Assembly (NCBI RefSeq): GCF_001039275.2
Contig: NZ_CP030117.1
Location: forward strand, 4,372,501-4,436,500
DNA length: 64,000 nucleotides
DNA from: Brevibacillus brevis
Lineage (GTDB): Bacteria; Bacillota; Bacilli; Brevibacillales; Brevibacillaceae
Direction of reading: 5' to 3'
How positions within the stretch are numbered: position 1 is the first letter of the stretch; each line of letters starts with the position of its first letter. Below are positions 43,597 to 53,284 of this stretch, piece by piece. The position numbers and the translations under genes are program-made. The notes beneath the pieces were generated by a model. It worked only from the letters and a program-made list of their open reading frames with translations, ran no database searches and had not been told where the DNA came from.

Positions 43597-46500
43597 ATGT
43601 CGAATAACCACACATCTTCCTCTGAACCGACGAAGAAAAAGCGACGCAGAAGCCGTGGTAGAACGTTCTGGATCATCTTCCAAATCGTCTTCGTACTCGG
43701 GCTAATGGGAGCTGCAGTCGCAGGAGGAATCGTGACAGGTTATGTTGCCGCACTCGTGAAGGACGAGCCTGTGCGCAGCAAGGAGGAACTGGAGAATAAA
43801 ATCTTCACTAACTATCTGACTGGATTCGCCTACTACAACGACGGCTCTCTGATCGGCCAATTGCGGGCCGAAGAAGGCGATCGACGTTTGGTGAAGAAAG
43901 CAGACGTTTCTCCCTATTTAATTAATGCCATCATCGCAACTGAAGACAAAACCTACTACCACCACTCCGGAGTTTCGCTTCAATCTACCATGCGCGGAGC
44001 GATTCAGGAAATTACCAACCAGCCCGTCGTAACAGGTGGTAGTACGATTACACAGCAGCTTGTAAAAAATACAATCCTTTCTGCTGAAGTTAGCCACACC
44101 CGTAAGGCACGTGAAATTTTTACCGCGATTCGAATCGAGCGCATGTTTTCCAAAGATCAGATTCTGGAAGCCTACATGAACGAAATTTACTTTGGAAAAA
44201 ACGCCAACGGTTCAAACGTATACGGCGTTCAGGCTGCCGCGAAAGGGATTTTTGGCAAAGATGTAAAAGAGCTCGGGCTCGCTGAGGGCTCCTATCTTGC
44301 GGGCATGATTCAAAATCCAGGTGCCTACTCTCCATTCCGTGCAGAAAGCTATCAGCGCGGGAAGGAACGCCAAAAAATGGTGCTGGATCGGATGCTGGAA
44401 AATGGCTACATCACACAAACTCAATACGATGGAGCTCTCGCCAGTGATTTAAAGGCACAGCTAGCAAAACCGACACAGCAAGCTTATCGAGAAGTGCCTT
44501 TCTTGATGATGGAAATTGAAGATCGTGCCGCACGTCAACTTGTGGATGCAGACCTCTTGGAAAAAGGACGAGACAAATCAACCATCGGCCGCAACGAATA
44601 CCGACAGCTGGTTGAAGAGAAACGTCGCGACATACTGCGAAAAGGGTACAAGATACATACCACGATCGACAAGAGCGTATATGACATCATGCAGGCTGTT
44701 GCAGCCGACCCGAAAAACTTCGGTAAGAATCGTACCTATACGATTCGTCGCTCAAACGGCAAAACAGAGAAAATCGAAAATGCTCTGGAAGAAGTCGGCG
44801 CAATGCTGATTCACAACAAAACAGGAGCTATCCTCGGCATGATCGGGGGACGTGACTTCAAGGTGGAACAGACGAACCACGCCACCGTACCACGCCAGCC
44901 TGGTTCGGCCATGAAGCCACTTGCAGCTTATGCTCCTGCTTTTGAACTGGGATTGCTCCAGCCAGCATCCCCAATCGATGACGCTCCGGTGCTACTCGCT
45001 GACGGCCAGAACGGTTCCCATTTACCTAAGAACTGGAACAACAAATGGCAAGGGATGATGAGTGCCCGTGAAGCACTGCGTATGTCCTGGAACATTCCGG
45101 CGATCAAGACGTATTTGAAAGTTGGCATTCCAACGGCTCTCGAATACGTGAAGAAAATGGGAATTACAACATTGGTGGATGCTGACAACTATGCAGCCAC
45201 TGGCGTAATTGGCGGTCTCACCTACGGAACAACTGTTGAGGAAATTACAAACGCCTATGGGACATTCGCAAATCACGGTTCTTTCGTTGATGCCTATCTG
45301 ATTGACCGAATTGAAGATAACACCGGAAAAGTAATTTACCGTCATGAGACTAAACCAGTGCAAGTGTACAGCGAGCAAACAGCATACTTGATCACTGATA
45401 TGATGCGTTCCGTTGTCAATAACGGTACGGGTACACACATCCGCAAATACGTGCCGCGCAAAGTCGATGTGGCAGGTAAAACCGGAACAACGAACAACAG
45501 CAACGACCTCTATTTCGTCGGTTACACGCCAGAGCTGTCCATGGGGGTATGGGTTGGCTTTGACGAGCCATATCCAATGCCAGACGCCGACAAATATGTT
45601 CCGATGGTCGTATGGGGTAAAGTCATGAAGGATGTCATTGCGAAGCATCCGAACCTTTCACCTCCTGATTCCACCTTTAAAAAGCCGGCAGGAATTGTCA
45701 GCGCGACTGTTGACTCGAAATCAGGTCTTTTGCCAAGTGAGCTTTCAAAGGAAGCTGGCCATTTGATCACTGATATTTTCAACAGCAAGTTCGTTCCGAC
45801 GAAGGTAGACGACTCCCACCAAAAAGCACGTGTCATTACGTATAATGGCGAACGTTATTTGGCGAAGGAAGGAACACCTGAGGATTTTGTTACCGAAGGC
45901 GTCTTCTACCGCTCACCTGATCCGCTGCCTACCAAGGAGCAAATTCAAGCGAAAAACAGTAGGGTCGCCACCCAACCACCAGATTGGGAGCAACGCCTGC
46001 CTGACAAGGAAGACCCTCGTACAGAGGCAGGTGGAGCGCCATCTTCTCCAAGCGGTGTAACGGCTACAGGCTCAGGTAAGCAAATTACGCTTACGTGGCA
46101 ATCAGCCAAAGAAGCTGACTTGGTCGGTTATCGCATCTACCGCGCTGATGTGCAGAACGGCTTTGTCAAAGTAGCGACTGTGAAAGATCCGTCGGAATTG
46201 ACTTTTGCCGATACGACTGCACACCATGGAGATTTAGGCTATTATGTCACTTCGGTGGATATCGCTGGTAATGAATCGCAGCCTTCCGCAATCGCTTCTG
46301 TCGGATCTACACAGACATGGCAGTTGCCTGATCCAAATCAAGGTACCGAAACAGGCATCCCGAATCCGATGGACAATAACGGGAATGGTCAAACAGATCC
46401 AGATGGAACTGTGACGAACCCAGCAGATGGATCAGGAGGCACGAATACAAACACAGATTCCGCTTCACCACCTGCTGCTCCGAAATCCTTGTCTATCAAA

Positions 46501-46737
46501 AACACGCCTAACGGTTGGCAGCTAAAGTGGAAAGGAAGCAGCTCGTCTGAGCAGATGTACAACGTATATTTTAGCCCAGACTCAGCAAGCGGCTATTTGT
46601 TACTCGGTACTGTCTCTAGCACAAGCTTTACACACGCAGCAGAAGTACCGAATGGCAGTAACTACTACATTACCGCAGTCAACAGTTACGGAGAATCGCC
46701 ACATTCTAACATCGTAACTGCCAACACCACAGAATAA
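43597..46737 (+). CDS. Class A penicillin-binding protein (PBP1A type) with two C-terminal FN3 modules
   Basis: Bifunctional peptidoglycan glycosyltransferase/transpeptidase, 1046 residues. A basic cytoplasmic tail, membrane helix 25-50, glycosyltransferase domain with catalytic Glu116 in ATEDKTYYHH and the GGSTITQQLVKN motif, transpeptidase domain with S437-A-M-K, S497-W-N and K628-T-G-T. After residue 800 come a linker and two fibronectin type III modules (about 820-910 and 965-1045) joined by an Asn/Gly/Asp-rich segment. FN3 tails are known in Bacillus PBP1 proteins and probably bind wall glycans. Monocistronic. Confidence 0.95.
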   Translation: MSNNHTSSSEPTKKKRRRSRGRTFWIIFQIVFVLGLMGAAVAGGIVTGYVAALVKDEPVRSKEELENKIFTNYLTGFAYYNDGSLIGQLRAEEGDRRLVKKADVSPYLINAIIATEDKTYYHHSGVSLQSTMRGAIQEITNQPVVTGGSTITQQLVKNTILSAEVSHTRKAREIFTAIRIERMFSKDQILEAYMNEIYFGKNANGSNVYGVQAAAKGIFGKDVKELGLAEGSYLAGMIQNPGAYSPFRAESYQRGKERQKMVLDRMLENGYITQTQYDGALASDLKAQLAKPTQQAYREVPFLMMEIEDRAARQLVDADLLEKGRDKSTIGRNEYRQLVEEKRRDILRKGYKIHTTIDKSVYDIMQAVAADPKNFGKNRTYTIRRSNGKTEKIENALEEVGAMLIHNKTGAILGMIGGRDFKVEQTNHATVPRQPGSAMKPLAAYAPAFELGLLQPASPIDDAPVLLADGQNGSHLPKNWNNKWQGMMSAREALRMSWNIPAIKTYLKVGIPTALEYVKKMGITTLVDADNYAATGVIGGLTYGTTVEEITNAYGTFANHGSFVDAYLIDRIEDNTGKVIYRHETKPVQVYSEQTAYLITDMMRSVVNNGTGTHIRKYVPRKVDVAGKTGTTNNSNDLYFVGYTPELSMGVWVGFDEPYPMPDADKYVPMVVWGKVMKDVIAKHPNLSPPDSTFKKPAGIVSATVDSKSGLLPSELSKEAGHLITDIFNSKFVPTKVDDSHQKARVITYNGERYLAKEGTPEDFVTEGVFYRSPDPLPTKEQIQAKNSRVATQPPDWEQRLPDKEDPRTEAGGAPSSPSGVTATGSGKQITLTWQSAKEADLVGYRIYRADVQNGFVKVATVKDPSELTFADTTAHHGDLGYYVTSVDIAGNESQPSAIASVGSTQTWQLPDPNQGTETGIPNPMDNNGNGQTDPDGTVTNPADGSGGTNTNTDSASPPAAPKSLSIKNTPNGWQLKWKGSSSSEQMYNVYFSPDSASGYLLLGTVSSTSFTHAAEVPNGSNYYITAVNSYGESPHSNIVTANTTE

Positions 46738-46808
46738 ACTGGAATGACAACTGACAGAGATGGTTAGACGCCATCTCTGTTTTTCTACAAACGTAAGGGG
46801 GGGAACTG

Positions 46809-47441
46809 ATGGAGCACGTCAAACGCTATCATTCATTGAGCTTAATGGTGAACAACAAGGAACTGCTCGTCGAAGGACCGATTACAGGAAGTTATCTGGC
46901 CTCATTACGCTTTGATGAAGGACTGAAAGCTTTTCGTATCCCTGAACAGCAGCATGAAGCTCTCATCGAAATCGCGGATTTGCCTGAAGGGCGCATTATT
47001 ATTGCACGCGAAGGAGACCTCGTCCTCGGCTACGTGACCTTTCTGCACCCCGATCCACTGGAGCGATGGTCACAAGCCCAACTGCCCGATTTGCTGGAGC
47101 TGGGCGCGATTGAAATCAGTCATAAAGTGAGAGCGGGTGGCGTAGGCAAAAAGCTGCTGGAAGTCGCCTTCTTGGACGACGCCATGGAAGACTACGTCAT
47201 TATTACAACGGAGTATTATTGGCATTGGGACCTGAAAGGAACAGGACTCGATGTATGGCAATACAGAAAGGTCATGGAAAAGGTCATGGGTAGCGCAGGC
47301 CTGAGCTGGATGGCGACAGACGATCCGGAAATATGCTCACATCCCGCCAACTGTCTCATGGCAAAAATCGGCAAGCGTGTACCGCCAGAAACAGTCGTTG
47401 CCTTTGATGCTATGCGGTTTCAAAATCGTTTTCTTTACTAG
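46809..47441 (+). CDS. acuA: Acetyl-CoA synthetase acetyltransferase AcuA
   Basis: GNAT enzyme that acetylates and inactivates AcsA. 210 residues, the same length as B. subtilis AcuA; conserved segments are ELGAIEISHKVRAGGVGKKLLE (acetyl-CoA loop) and YYWHWDLKGTGLDVWQYRKVMEKVM. AAGGGGGGG precedes the ATG. First of acuABC. In B. subtilis acsA is divergent from acuA; here the PBP gene is upstream instead. Confidence 0.95.
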   Translation: MEHVKRYHSLSLMVNNKELLVEGPITGSYLASLRFDEGLKAFRIPEQQHEALIEIADLPEGRIIIAREGDLVLGYVTFLHPDPLERWSQAQLPDLLELGAIEISHKVRAGGVGKKLLEVAFLDDAMEDYVIITTEYYWHWDLKGTGLDVWQYRKVMEKVMGSAGLSWMATDDPEICSHPANCLMAKIGKRVPPETVVAFDAMRFQNRFLY

Positions 47442-47475
47442 TTTGGATGCCTTTTGATTCCAGGAGGTCACTCTT

Positions 47476-48120
47476 ATGCGTATTGAAGAGATTATGCGAA
47501 AAAAAATTGTCACGATCCAGCCATCCACTACAATCGGAGAAGCGCTTCTTCTCCTCCGTGCAAACAGAATCAGGCATTTGCCCGTCATTAAAAACGACTC
47601 ACTCGTAGGTATTGTCTCGGACCGTGACCTGCGAGACGCCCTCCCCTCTCGCCTGCTGACACATGACGATGACGACACCGTCCTGCACAAGCCTGTAGCC
47701 GATATCATGAATCAACAAGTCATCACTGCCCACCCACTGGATTTCATCGAAGACGCAGCCCTCCAACTATACGAGCACAAAATCGGCTCACTACCCATCG
47801 TCGAAGGGAATCGGCTCGTAGGATTAATCACAGAATCGGATCTTTTCTCTAGCCTGATCGAACTTTTCGGCGTTAACAAGCCCAGCTCCCATATCGAAGT
47901 CGAAGTAGATGACCGCGTTGGCATGCTGGCAGAAGTCAGTCAAGTCTTTCGCGATGCACAAGTAAATGTCACGAGCGTCGTGGTTTTTCCTGGGAAACAG
48001 CACGCAAAAAAGAACCTTGTTTTTCGGGTACAGACAATTGATCCTCGTATCGTGACGCAATTGCTCCTTGAAAAGGGCTTTTCCGTAATCGGACCTACGG
48101 AAGGAGGGATACCCCAGTGA
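47476..48120 (+). CDS. acuB: Acetoin-utilisation protein AcuB (CBS-CBS-ACT)
   Basis: 214 residues, as in B. subtilis. Two CBS domains (about 5-60 and 75-132) that should bind adenine nucleotides, then an ACT domain (about 140-212, IEVEVDDRVGMLAEVSQVF). Its molecular role is unsettled; it is always found between acuA and acuC and may sense energy or CoA status. AGGAGG seven bases before the ATG. Overlaps acuC by four bases. Confidence 0.95.
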   Translation: MRIEEIMRKKIVTIQPSTTIGEALLLLRANRIRHLPVIKNDSLVGIVSDRDLRDALPSRLLTHDDDDTVLHKPVADIMNQQVITAHPLDFIEDAALQLYEHKIGSLPIVEGNRLVGLITESDLFSSLIELFGVNKPSSHIEVEVDDRVGMLAEVSQVFRDAQVNVTSVVVFPGKQHAKKNLVFRVQTIDPRIVTQLLLEKGFSVIGPTEGGIPQ

Positions 48121-49265
48121 GCCGAAATGCTCGTCTGATCTACTCTCCAGACTACACGCAATATTATTTTCATGATGATCATCCGTTCAACCAGCGTCGT
48201 CTGCTCCTTACACATGATCTGATGAGCAGTTACGGAATACTCAAAGACTCAGACATCCTGACTCCCCGACCGGCGACAGATGAAGAACTCGCCCTGGTGC
48301 ATGACCCGCGTTATATCCAATTTGTTCGCGATCAGGGCCATAGTGAACACGAGCTTCCGCAGGCAGCCAGTTATGGCTTGGGGACAGAGGATGTTCCCTG
48401 TTTTTCGAACATGCATGAAGCGTCCTCGCTGATCGTCGGAGGTACGTTAAACGCAGTGGACGCGGTTATGAGTGGACAGGCAGAACACGCCTTCAATCCC
48501 GCTGGTGGACTGCATCATGCCTTTCGTGGACGCGCCTCTGGCTTTTGTATCTACAACGATTGCTCCGTCGCGATCGCTTATTTGCGAAAAAACTGGAATG
48601 CGCGCGTGCTGTATATCGACACAGATGCCCATCATGGAGATGGGGTACAGTGGGCGTTTTACGATGACCCTCATGTACTGACTGTATCCATTCACGAAAC
48701 GGGTAAGTATCTCTTCCCAGGAACAGGGAATTTGTCTGAACGTGGAGATGGAAGCGGTTACGGTTATTCTGTCAACGTTCCGCTCGATGCCTTCACAGAA
48801 GACGCTTCTTTTCTGGAAGTATATGAAGAGTTGGTATCAAAGCTAGCGGCTGGCTTCAAACCGGATGTCATCCTGACCCAAAATGGTTGTGACGCTCATG
48901 CGTACGATCCCCTCACCCATTTGTCTTGCTCAATGAAGATTTATCAGGCGATTCCTCGTCTTGCTCACCGTCTCGCTCATGAATATTGTGACGGTCGCTG
49001 GATTGCTGTAGGCGGCGGGGGCTACGATATTTGGCGGGTGGTGCCGCGGGCATGGACCCTGGTCTGGAGTGAGATGAGCGATCAGCCTCTTACGGACGGT
49101 GATCTTCCCGAAGCCTGGCTCAAGCGCTGGCAACCTGAGACGGATTTGCCCTTGCCATCTCGGCTTTTTGACGAACCATTCCCAACAATCCCACGACGAG
49201 CAGAGATCACGGAAAAAAATCGTCTTACGTTAGAACGTGCGATGCTGAACGCACCTATTGGATGA
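48117..49265 (+). CDS. acuC: AcsA deacetylase AcuC (class I/II histone-deacetylase fold)
   Basis: Zinc-dependent deacetylase reactivating acetyl-CoA synthetase, 382 residues from the GTG overlapping the acuB stop (GTGA). Active-site parts: GGLHHAF, DTDAHHGDGVQ (zinc Asp and His), TQNGCDAH and GGGGYDIWR. Completes the AcuA/AcuC acetylation switch. Confidence 0.95.
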   Translation: MSRNARLIYSPDYTQYYFHDDHPFNQRRLLLTHDLMSSYGILKDSDILTPRPATDEELALVHDPRYIQFVRDQGHSEHELPQAASYGLGTEDVPCFSNMHEASSLIVGGTLNAVDAVMSGQAEHAFNPAGGLHHAFRGRASGFCIYNDCSVAIAYLRKNWNARVLYIDTDAHHGDGVQWAFYDDPHVLTVSIHETGKYLFPGTGNLSERGDGSGYGYSVNVPLDAFTEDASFLEVYEELVSKLAAGFKPDVILTQNGCDAHAYDPLTHLSCSMKIYQAIPRLAHRLAHEYCDGRWIAVGGGGYDIWRVVPRAWTLVWSEMSDQPLTDGDLPEAWLKRWQPETDLPLPSRLFDEPFPTIPRRAEITEKNRLTLERAMLNAPIG

Positions 49266-49270
49266 AAAGT

Positions 49271-49322
49271 AAAAAAAGCGTGCTGCCCTCGTACCTTTGG
49301 GTACTGGTCAGCACGCTTTTTC
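49271..49322. terminator. Terminator between acuABC and the nucleosidase gene
   Basis: AGCGTGCTG and CAGCACGCT with inner GTACC/GGTAC, flanked by A and T runs; works for both convergent genes. Confidence 0.9.
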
Positions 49323-49333
49323 TATTCGAAACC

Positions 49334-50266
49334 CTATTTCACTAGCTCTTCCAGCTCAGCTGGTGCAAAGCCTTTTACCGCTTTATCGCCCACGACTGTT
49401 ACAGGCACACCCATGAAGCCAAAGCGCTCCACTTCCTCTTGATAGGCACGACTCGTCATGACATCGCGCACTTCAAAGGAAACGCCTTTTGCTGTCAGCC
49501 AATTTTTAACCATGTCGCAATCCACACAGTTTTTCGTCGAGTAGACGATCACTCCCGCAGCTGTCGATGCTGCTGAAGCTGTCAACATGTTACGGACAAT
49601 CGCATAGGAGCGTTGGGAAGCCAGCTTGGTAAATTCCACGAAGTTTATATGCGCGGAGCCGTCTGCTTTATCCGACATCGAGCGAACCACGACAAACGGC
49701 ACGCCATTCATCGCACATACTTGTCCTACAGATGCCCCTTCCATTTCCGTACAATGTGCTGCAAATTGCTCATACAGCCATTGCACCTTTTCCCGACTGG
49801 CAACGAACTGGTCGCCGGACAAGATACGCCCGCTCACTACTTGAACGCCCGCTTCCAGCTCCTGGCCCGCATCGATCGCTTGCTGCATCAGCTCAGCATC
49901 CGCTTGCCAGGTCCATCGCTCTGTAAACGGAATCTGTCCTGGCTCAAAGCCAAGTGGTGTCACATCAATGTCATGTTGGATGCAATCCGTCGAAACCACA
50001 ATGTCACCAATATTTAATTCAGGGTGAACAGCTCCTGCCACACCTGTGAAAATGACACGTTCTACTTGGAAGGAATCGATGAGGATTTGTGTCGTCACGG
50101 CAGCATTCACCTTTCCGACACCTGATTTGCACAGCACGACATCTTTGCCTTCCATTTTACCTGTGTAATAGGTAATGCCTGCTTTGGTGGCAGTAGTCGT
50201 CTCTTGCATCGCTTCCAAGTAAAGCGCGATTTCTTCATCCATCGCGCCGATAATTCCGTAACGCAT
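49334..50266 (-). CDS. mtnN: MTA/SAH nucleosidase fused to a glutaredoxin-like domain
   Basis: 310 residues. Residues 1-229 are a complete 5'-methylthioadenosine/S-adenosylhomocysteine nucleosidase: MRYGIIGAMDEE with Glu12, SGVGKVNAA, the TEMEGASV loop with Glu174/176 and the catalytic Asp199 in SDKAD. After a short Ala/Ser linker, residues 238-310 form a glutaredoxin/NrdH-like domain, VIVYSTKNCVDCDMVK with C247-x-x-C250 and the cis-Pro segment GVPVTVV. The normal enzyme ends near 231. The ATG at 50266 follows AGAGGGGG. It lies 44 bp after ccpA on the same strand. The redox domain could regulate or couple homocysteine metabolism to thiol state; that is inference. Confidence 0.9.
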   Translation of the reverse strand: MRYGIIGAMDEEIALYLEAMQETTTATKAGITYYTGKMEGKDVVLCKSGVGKVNAAVTTQILIDSFQVERVIFTGVAGAVHPELNIGDIVVSTDCIQHDIDVTPLGFEPGQIPFTERWTWQADAELMQQAIDAGQELEAGVQVVSGRILSGDQFVASREKVQWLYEQFAAHCTEMEGASVGQVCAMNGVPFVVVRSMSDKADGSAHINFVEFTKLASQRSYAIVRNMLTASAASTAAGVIVYSTKNCVDCDMVKNWLTAKGVSFEVRDVMTSRAYQEEVERFGFMGVPVTVVGDKAVKGFAPAELEELVK

Positions 50267-50310
50267 TTCCCATCCCCCTCTTGCTGTCAATTGCCTACGT
50301 CCCTTTATGA

Positions 50311-51321
50311 TCAAGCTTGCTCGGGCTTTGTGCTCTCTCGATACTCAATTCGATGCGGTAGCAGCACAACATGCTCTTCGACATTTTCGTTATTCATGTA
50401 TTTGGTCAACAGGCGCATTGCCACCGCACCAATATCATACATTGGCTGTACGACAGAAGTTAGTCGTGGACGTACCATTTCAACCAGACGAATATTATCG
50501 TGACCAATGACTTCGATGTCACCTGGCACGTTCAGGCCAGAATCTTGAATGGCGTGAATCGCACCAATGGCCATCTCATCGTTTGCTGCGAAAATCGCCG
50601 TCGGCGGATTTTTAAGGGCAAGGAACGCTTTTGTAGTGGACAAGCCAGATTCATAAAAGTAGTTGCCTGTCGCAATCAGCTCTTCATCCAGCTCGATACC
50701 CGCATCTTTCAATGCCTTTTTATAACCTTCATAGCGCATCAACCCTGCCAATGGATCGTTTGCAGGACCCGCGATCATTGCAATCCGCTTGTGCCCGCGT
50801 GCAACCAATGCTTCTGTCGCATCGTATGCCGCTTGGAAATGGTCAATGCTAACCGACGGAAGTACGTTGTCCGCATCGCGAGTCGCCGCGAGTACAGTCG
50901 GTACAGAGGTGCTTGTTAATGCCTGCAAATGATCTTCTTTGATTTCTGCACCCAGAAACAGAAGCCCGTCCACCTGCTTTTCGAGCAAAGTATTAATGAG
51001 CTGCAATTCCTTTTCCATCCGTTGGTCAGAGTTACACAGGATGATATTGTATTTGTACATGGTAGCGATATCTTCAATTCCTCGGGCCAATTCGGAGAAA
51101 AACAAACTGGAGATATCCGGGATGATGACACCAACTGTTGTCGTTTTTTTGCTGGCGAGTCCACGAGCAACCGCATTTGGTCGATATCCCAAGCGCTCAA
51201 TCGCAGCCAATACCTTTTTTCGGGTCAAAGGCTTTACGTTGGGATTCCCGTTGACTACGCGGGAAACTGTCGCCATCGACACCCCCGCTTCTCTTGCTAC
51301 GTCGTATATAGTAACCGGCAT
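50311..51321 (-). CDS. ccpA: Catabolite control protein A
   Basis: LacI-family global carbon regulator acting with P-Ser-HPr. 336 residues from the second of two adjacent ATGs (seven bases after GAGG). The LacI helix-turn-helix [20 protein letters not shown] is that of CcpA, and the segments [25 protein letters not shown] and [26 protein letters not shown] are close to B. subtilis CcpA, including the HPr-contact region. The usual aroA-ccpA neighbourhood is kept, with a csoR-like gene inserted between. Confidence 0.96.
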   Translation of the reverse strand: MPVTIYDVAREAGVSMATVSRVVNGNPNVKPLTRKKVLAAIERLGYRPNAVARGLASKKTTTVGVIIPDISSLFFSELARGIEDIATMYKYNIILCNSDQRMEKELQLINTLLEKQVDGLLFLGAEIKEDHLQALTSTSVPTVLAATRDADNVLPSVSIDHFQAAYDATEALVARGHKRIAMIAGPANDPLAGLMRYEGYKKALKDAGIELDEELIATGNYFYESGLSTTKAFLALKNPPTAIFAANDEMAIGAIHAIQDSGLNVPGDIEVIGHDNIRLVEMVRPRLTSVVQPMYDIGAVAMRLLTKYMNNENVEEHVVLLPHRIEYRESTKPEQA

Positions 51322-51350
51322 CATGCACCCTCACTTTCCCTATTTTTTGG

Positions 51351-51373
51351 TTTTCATAAACGTTTTCATAAAT
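51351..51373 (-). promoter_or_regulatory. Tandem GTTTTCATAAA repeats / degenerate cre upstream of ccpA
   Basis: GTTTTCATAAA occurs at 51351-51361 and 51363-51373, exactly 12 bp apart. On the minus strand 51355-51370 reads ATGAAAACGTTTATGA, a cre-like site that fails only at two positions of one half. Autoregulation is plausible. Confidence 0.4.
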
Positions 51374-51437
51374 ATATGCACCTATGATACGACAAGCCGT
51401 ATGCCGATGCAATCGTTTTTGACGGCTTGTGCACCCG

Positions 51438-51746
51438 TTACTTCATGAGTTTGTTCATCGTTTTCAAAAGCTCATCAATCACTTCATGATCACCTTGCTG
51501 AATGCGATCCATCACGCAGCTTTTCATATGTCCTTCGAGAAGCATTTTCCCAACCGCATTCAGGGCAGACTGCACAGCCGCAATTTGATTGAGAATGTCG
51601 TCGCAGTAGACATCTTTTTCTACCATTCCGCGAATTCCGCGAACTTGTCCCTCTACCCGATTCAGACGGGAGATGAGATTAGACTTGATTTTATCCGGCC
51701 TTTCGGTGGACCGATCAGTCGAGCAGCATTGATGGTTGTCTTCCAT
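51438..51746 (-). CDS. CsoR/FrmR-family metal-sensitive regulator
   Basis: 102 residues, all-helical DUF156 protein. The copper-site triad of CsoR is present: C48 (DVYCDD), H73 and C77 (EGHMKSC); an extra N-terminal CC and H may modulate binding. RLNRVEGQVRGIRGMV is the conserved first helix. No copper exporter lies next to it, so the target is elsewhere. GAAGGAGGAGAGG precedes the ATG. Confidence 0.9.
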   Translation of the reverse strand: MEDNHQCCSTDRSTERPDKIKSNLISRLNRVEGQVRGIRGMVEKDVYCDDILNQIAAVQSALNAVGKMLLEGHMKSCVMDRIQQGDHEVIDELLKTMNKLMK

Positions 51747-51822
51747 ATGTCCTCTCCTCCTTCATCAATATCAGCACGTAATTCTAGCTTACTTGGTCGC
51801 CAATGGTTCGTCAAATGAGAAA

Positions 51823-51847
51823 GGTCCTTCCGCGCGCAGGAAGGACC
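51823..51847 (-). terminator. aroA terminator
   Basis: GGTCCTTCC and GGAAGGACC around seven bases; minus strand continues TTTCTCATTT, a modest T run. Confidence 0.65.
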
Positions 51848-51872
51848 CTCAAATCGTATTCGAAAGGTATTC

Positions 51873-52970
51873 TTATGCTCTCGTTGCCACAATCTCGCCT
51901 TTGTACAAACCAGAAGTGAGCAGCTCATCAACGAACTCGTTGAACTGTGGAATGTTCAACTGTTGCTTCGCATCAGACAATGCTACATCTGGATCTGGGT
52001 GAACCTCTACCATGATTCCGTCAGAACCGACTGCGAAACCTGCTTTCGCGCAAGGCAAGAGCAGATCACGACGACCTGTAGAGTGCGTCACGTCTACAAA
52101 CACTGGCAAGTGCGTCTCCTGCTTGAGGAGTGGTACTGCAGAAATATCGAGCGTATTGCGTGTCGCTTTTTCATACGTGCGGATTCCACGCTCGCACAGC
52201 ATGACCTGCGTGTTACCTTCGGACAGGATGTACTCTGCCGCGTAGATGAACTCTTCAATCGTAGCAGAGAGGCCACGCTTCAAGAGGATCGGCTTGTTCA
52301 CACGACCTGCCGCCTTCAGCAGCTCGAAGTTTTGCATATTGCGAGCACCGATTTGGATGACATCGATGTATTTCGTCGCCATCTCAAGATCTGCTGGCGT
52401 TACGATTTCACTGATCGTTACGAGGTTGAACTCATCCCCGATACGCTTGAGGATTTGCAAGCCCTCTTCACCCAGTCCTTGGAAGTCGTATGGCGAAGTA
52501 CGAGGCTTGTATGCGCCACCGCGCAGTGTGCGCAGTCCGCGTTTTGCGTGGTTTTCTGCTACTGCTCTTACCTGCTCGTAGCTTTCCACAGAGCAAGGGC
52601 CTGCGATGAGAATCGGATTTTTTCCACCGAACTCTACGCCTTTTACAGTGATAACCGTATCCTCTGCCTGTTTCTTACGGCTAACGAGGAGTACTTTTTT
52701 CTTATCGTCGTCTTGCAGATCTAAGGAAACCTGGAAAATTTGCTTGAACAAATGACGAATAGCATTGTCATTGAAAGGACCTTTATTGTTTTCAACGAGC
52801 AGATTGAGCATTTGGCGCTCACGCTCTGGGTCAAAACGGTTGCTGCCCTGTTTTTCTTTTTCTTTGCCGAGCTCTTGAACCAAGGTAGCTCGTTTGTTGA
52901 CCAATTCAAGAATTTGCAGGTTGATCTCGTCTATCTGCTTGCGCATGGTTTCGATCTGATCGTGTGCCAT
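51873..52970 (-). CDS. aroA: Bifunctional chorismate mutase-DAHP synthase
   Basis: First committed enzyme of aromatic synthesis, 365 residues. Residues 1-90 are an AroQ-type chorismate mutase that acts as the feedback sensor ([23 protein letters not shown]), and 110-350 a type I-beta DAHP synthase barrel ([41 protein letters not shown]). Layout and size match B. subtilis AroA(G). Upstream promoter CTGACA-17-TATAAT. Confidence 0.96.
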   Translation of the reverse strand: MAHDQIETMRKQIDEINLQILELVNKRATLVQELGKEKEKQGSNRFDPERERQMLNLLVENNKGPFNDNAIRHLFKQIFQVSLDLQDDDKKKVLLVSRKKQAEDTVITVKGVEFGGKNPILIAGPCSVESYEQVRAVAENHAKRGLRTLRGGAYKPRTSPYDFQGLGEEGLQILKRIGDEFNLVTISEIVTPADLEMATKYIDVIQIGARNMQNFELLKAAGRVNKPILLKRGLSATIEEFIYAAEYILSEGNTQVMLCERGIRTYEKATRNTLDISAVPLLKQETHLPVFVDVTHSTGRRDLLLPCAKAGFAVGSDGIMVEVHPDPDVALSDAKQQLNIPQFNEFVDELLTSGLYKGEIVATRA

Positions 52971-53000
52971 CTCTCTCCACTCTCCTCTTTTTATATAGGG

Positions 53001-53014
53001 ATTTATCGATAAAT
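53001..53014. repeat. 14-bp palindrome in the aroA leader
   Basis: ATTTATCGATAAAT, perfect dyad, between the -10 and the Shine-Dalgarno of aroA; a candidate operator. Confidence 0.45.
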
Positions 53015-53021
53015 TAGGGTA

Positions 53022-53050
53022 ATTATAATCGATTCAAACACCCTTGTCAG
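53022..53050 (-). promoter_or_regulatory. aroA promoter
   Basis: Minus strand -35 CTGACA (53045-53050), 17-bp spacer, -10 TATAAT (53022-53027). The rest of the 314-bp gap to 53284 is AT-rich; I see nothing else in it. Confidence 0.75.
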
Positions 53051-53284
53051 CAGTTTAGCGCCAAAAAGCGCGAAAGTAAATTTTTTCTGTTTTTTTATCT
53101 TTTCAAATTATTCGTCAAACCGAAGAAGATTCCTTGCTTCGACAGGATTCTTTCCCTTTTAAATCGAATAGTTTTGGATATATGTTCTAGCTAAAAGTGA
53201 ATGTTCCTTTCCATTTCAGTCCAAAAACACCGATAAGTATTGTAAAGACTTTTTGAACAACCTCTTACAAGGAGTGACCTACTT

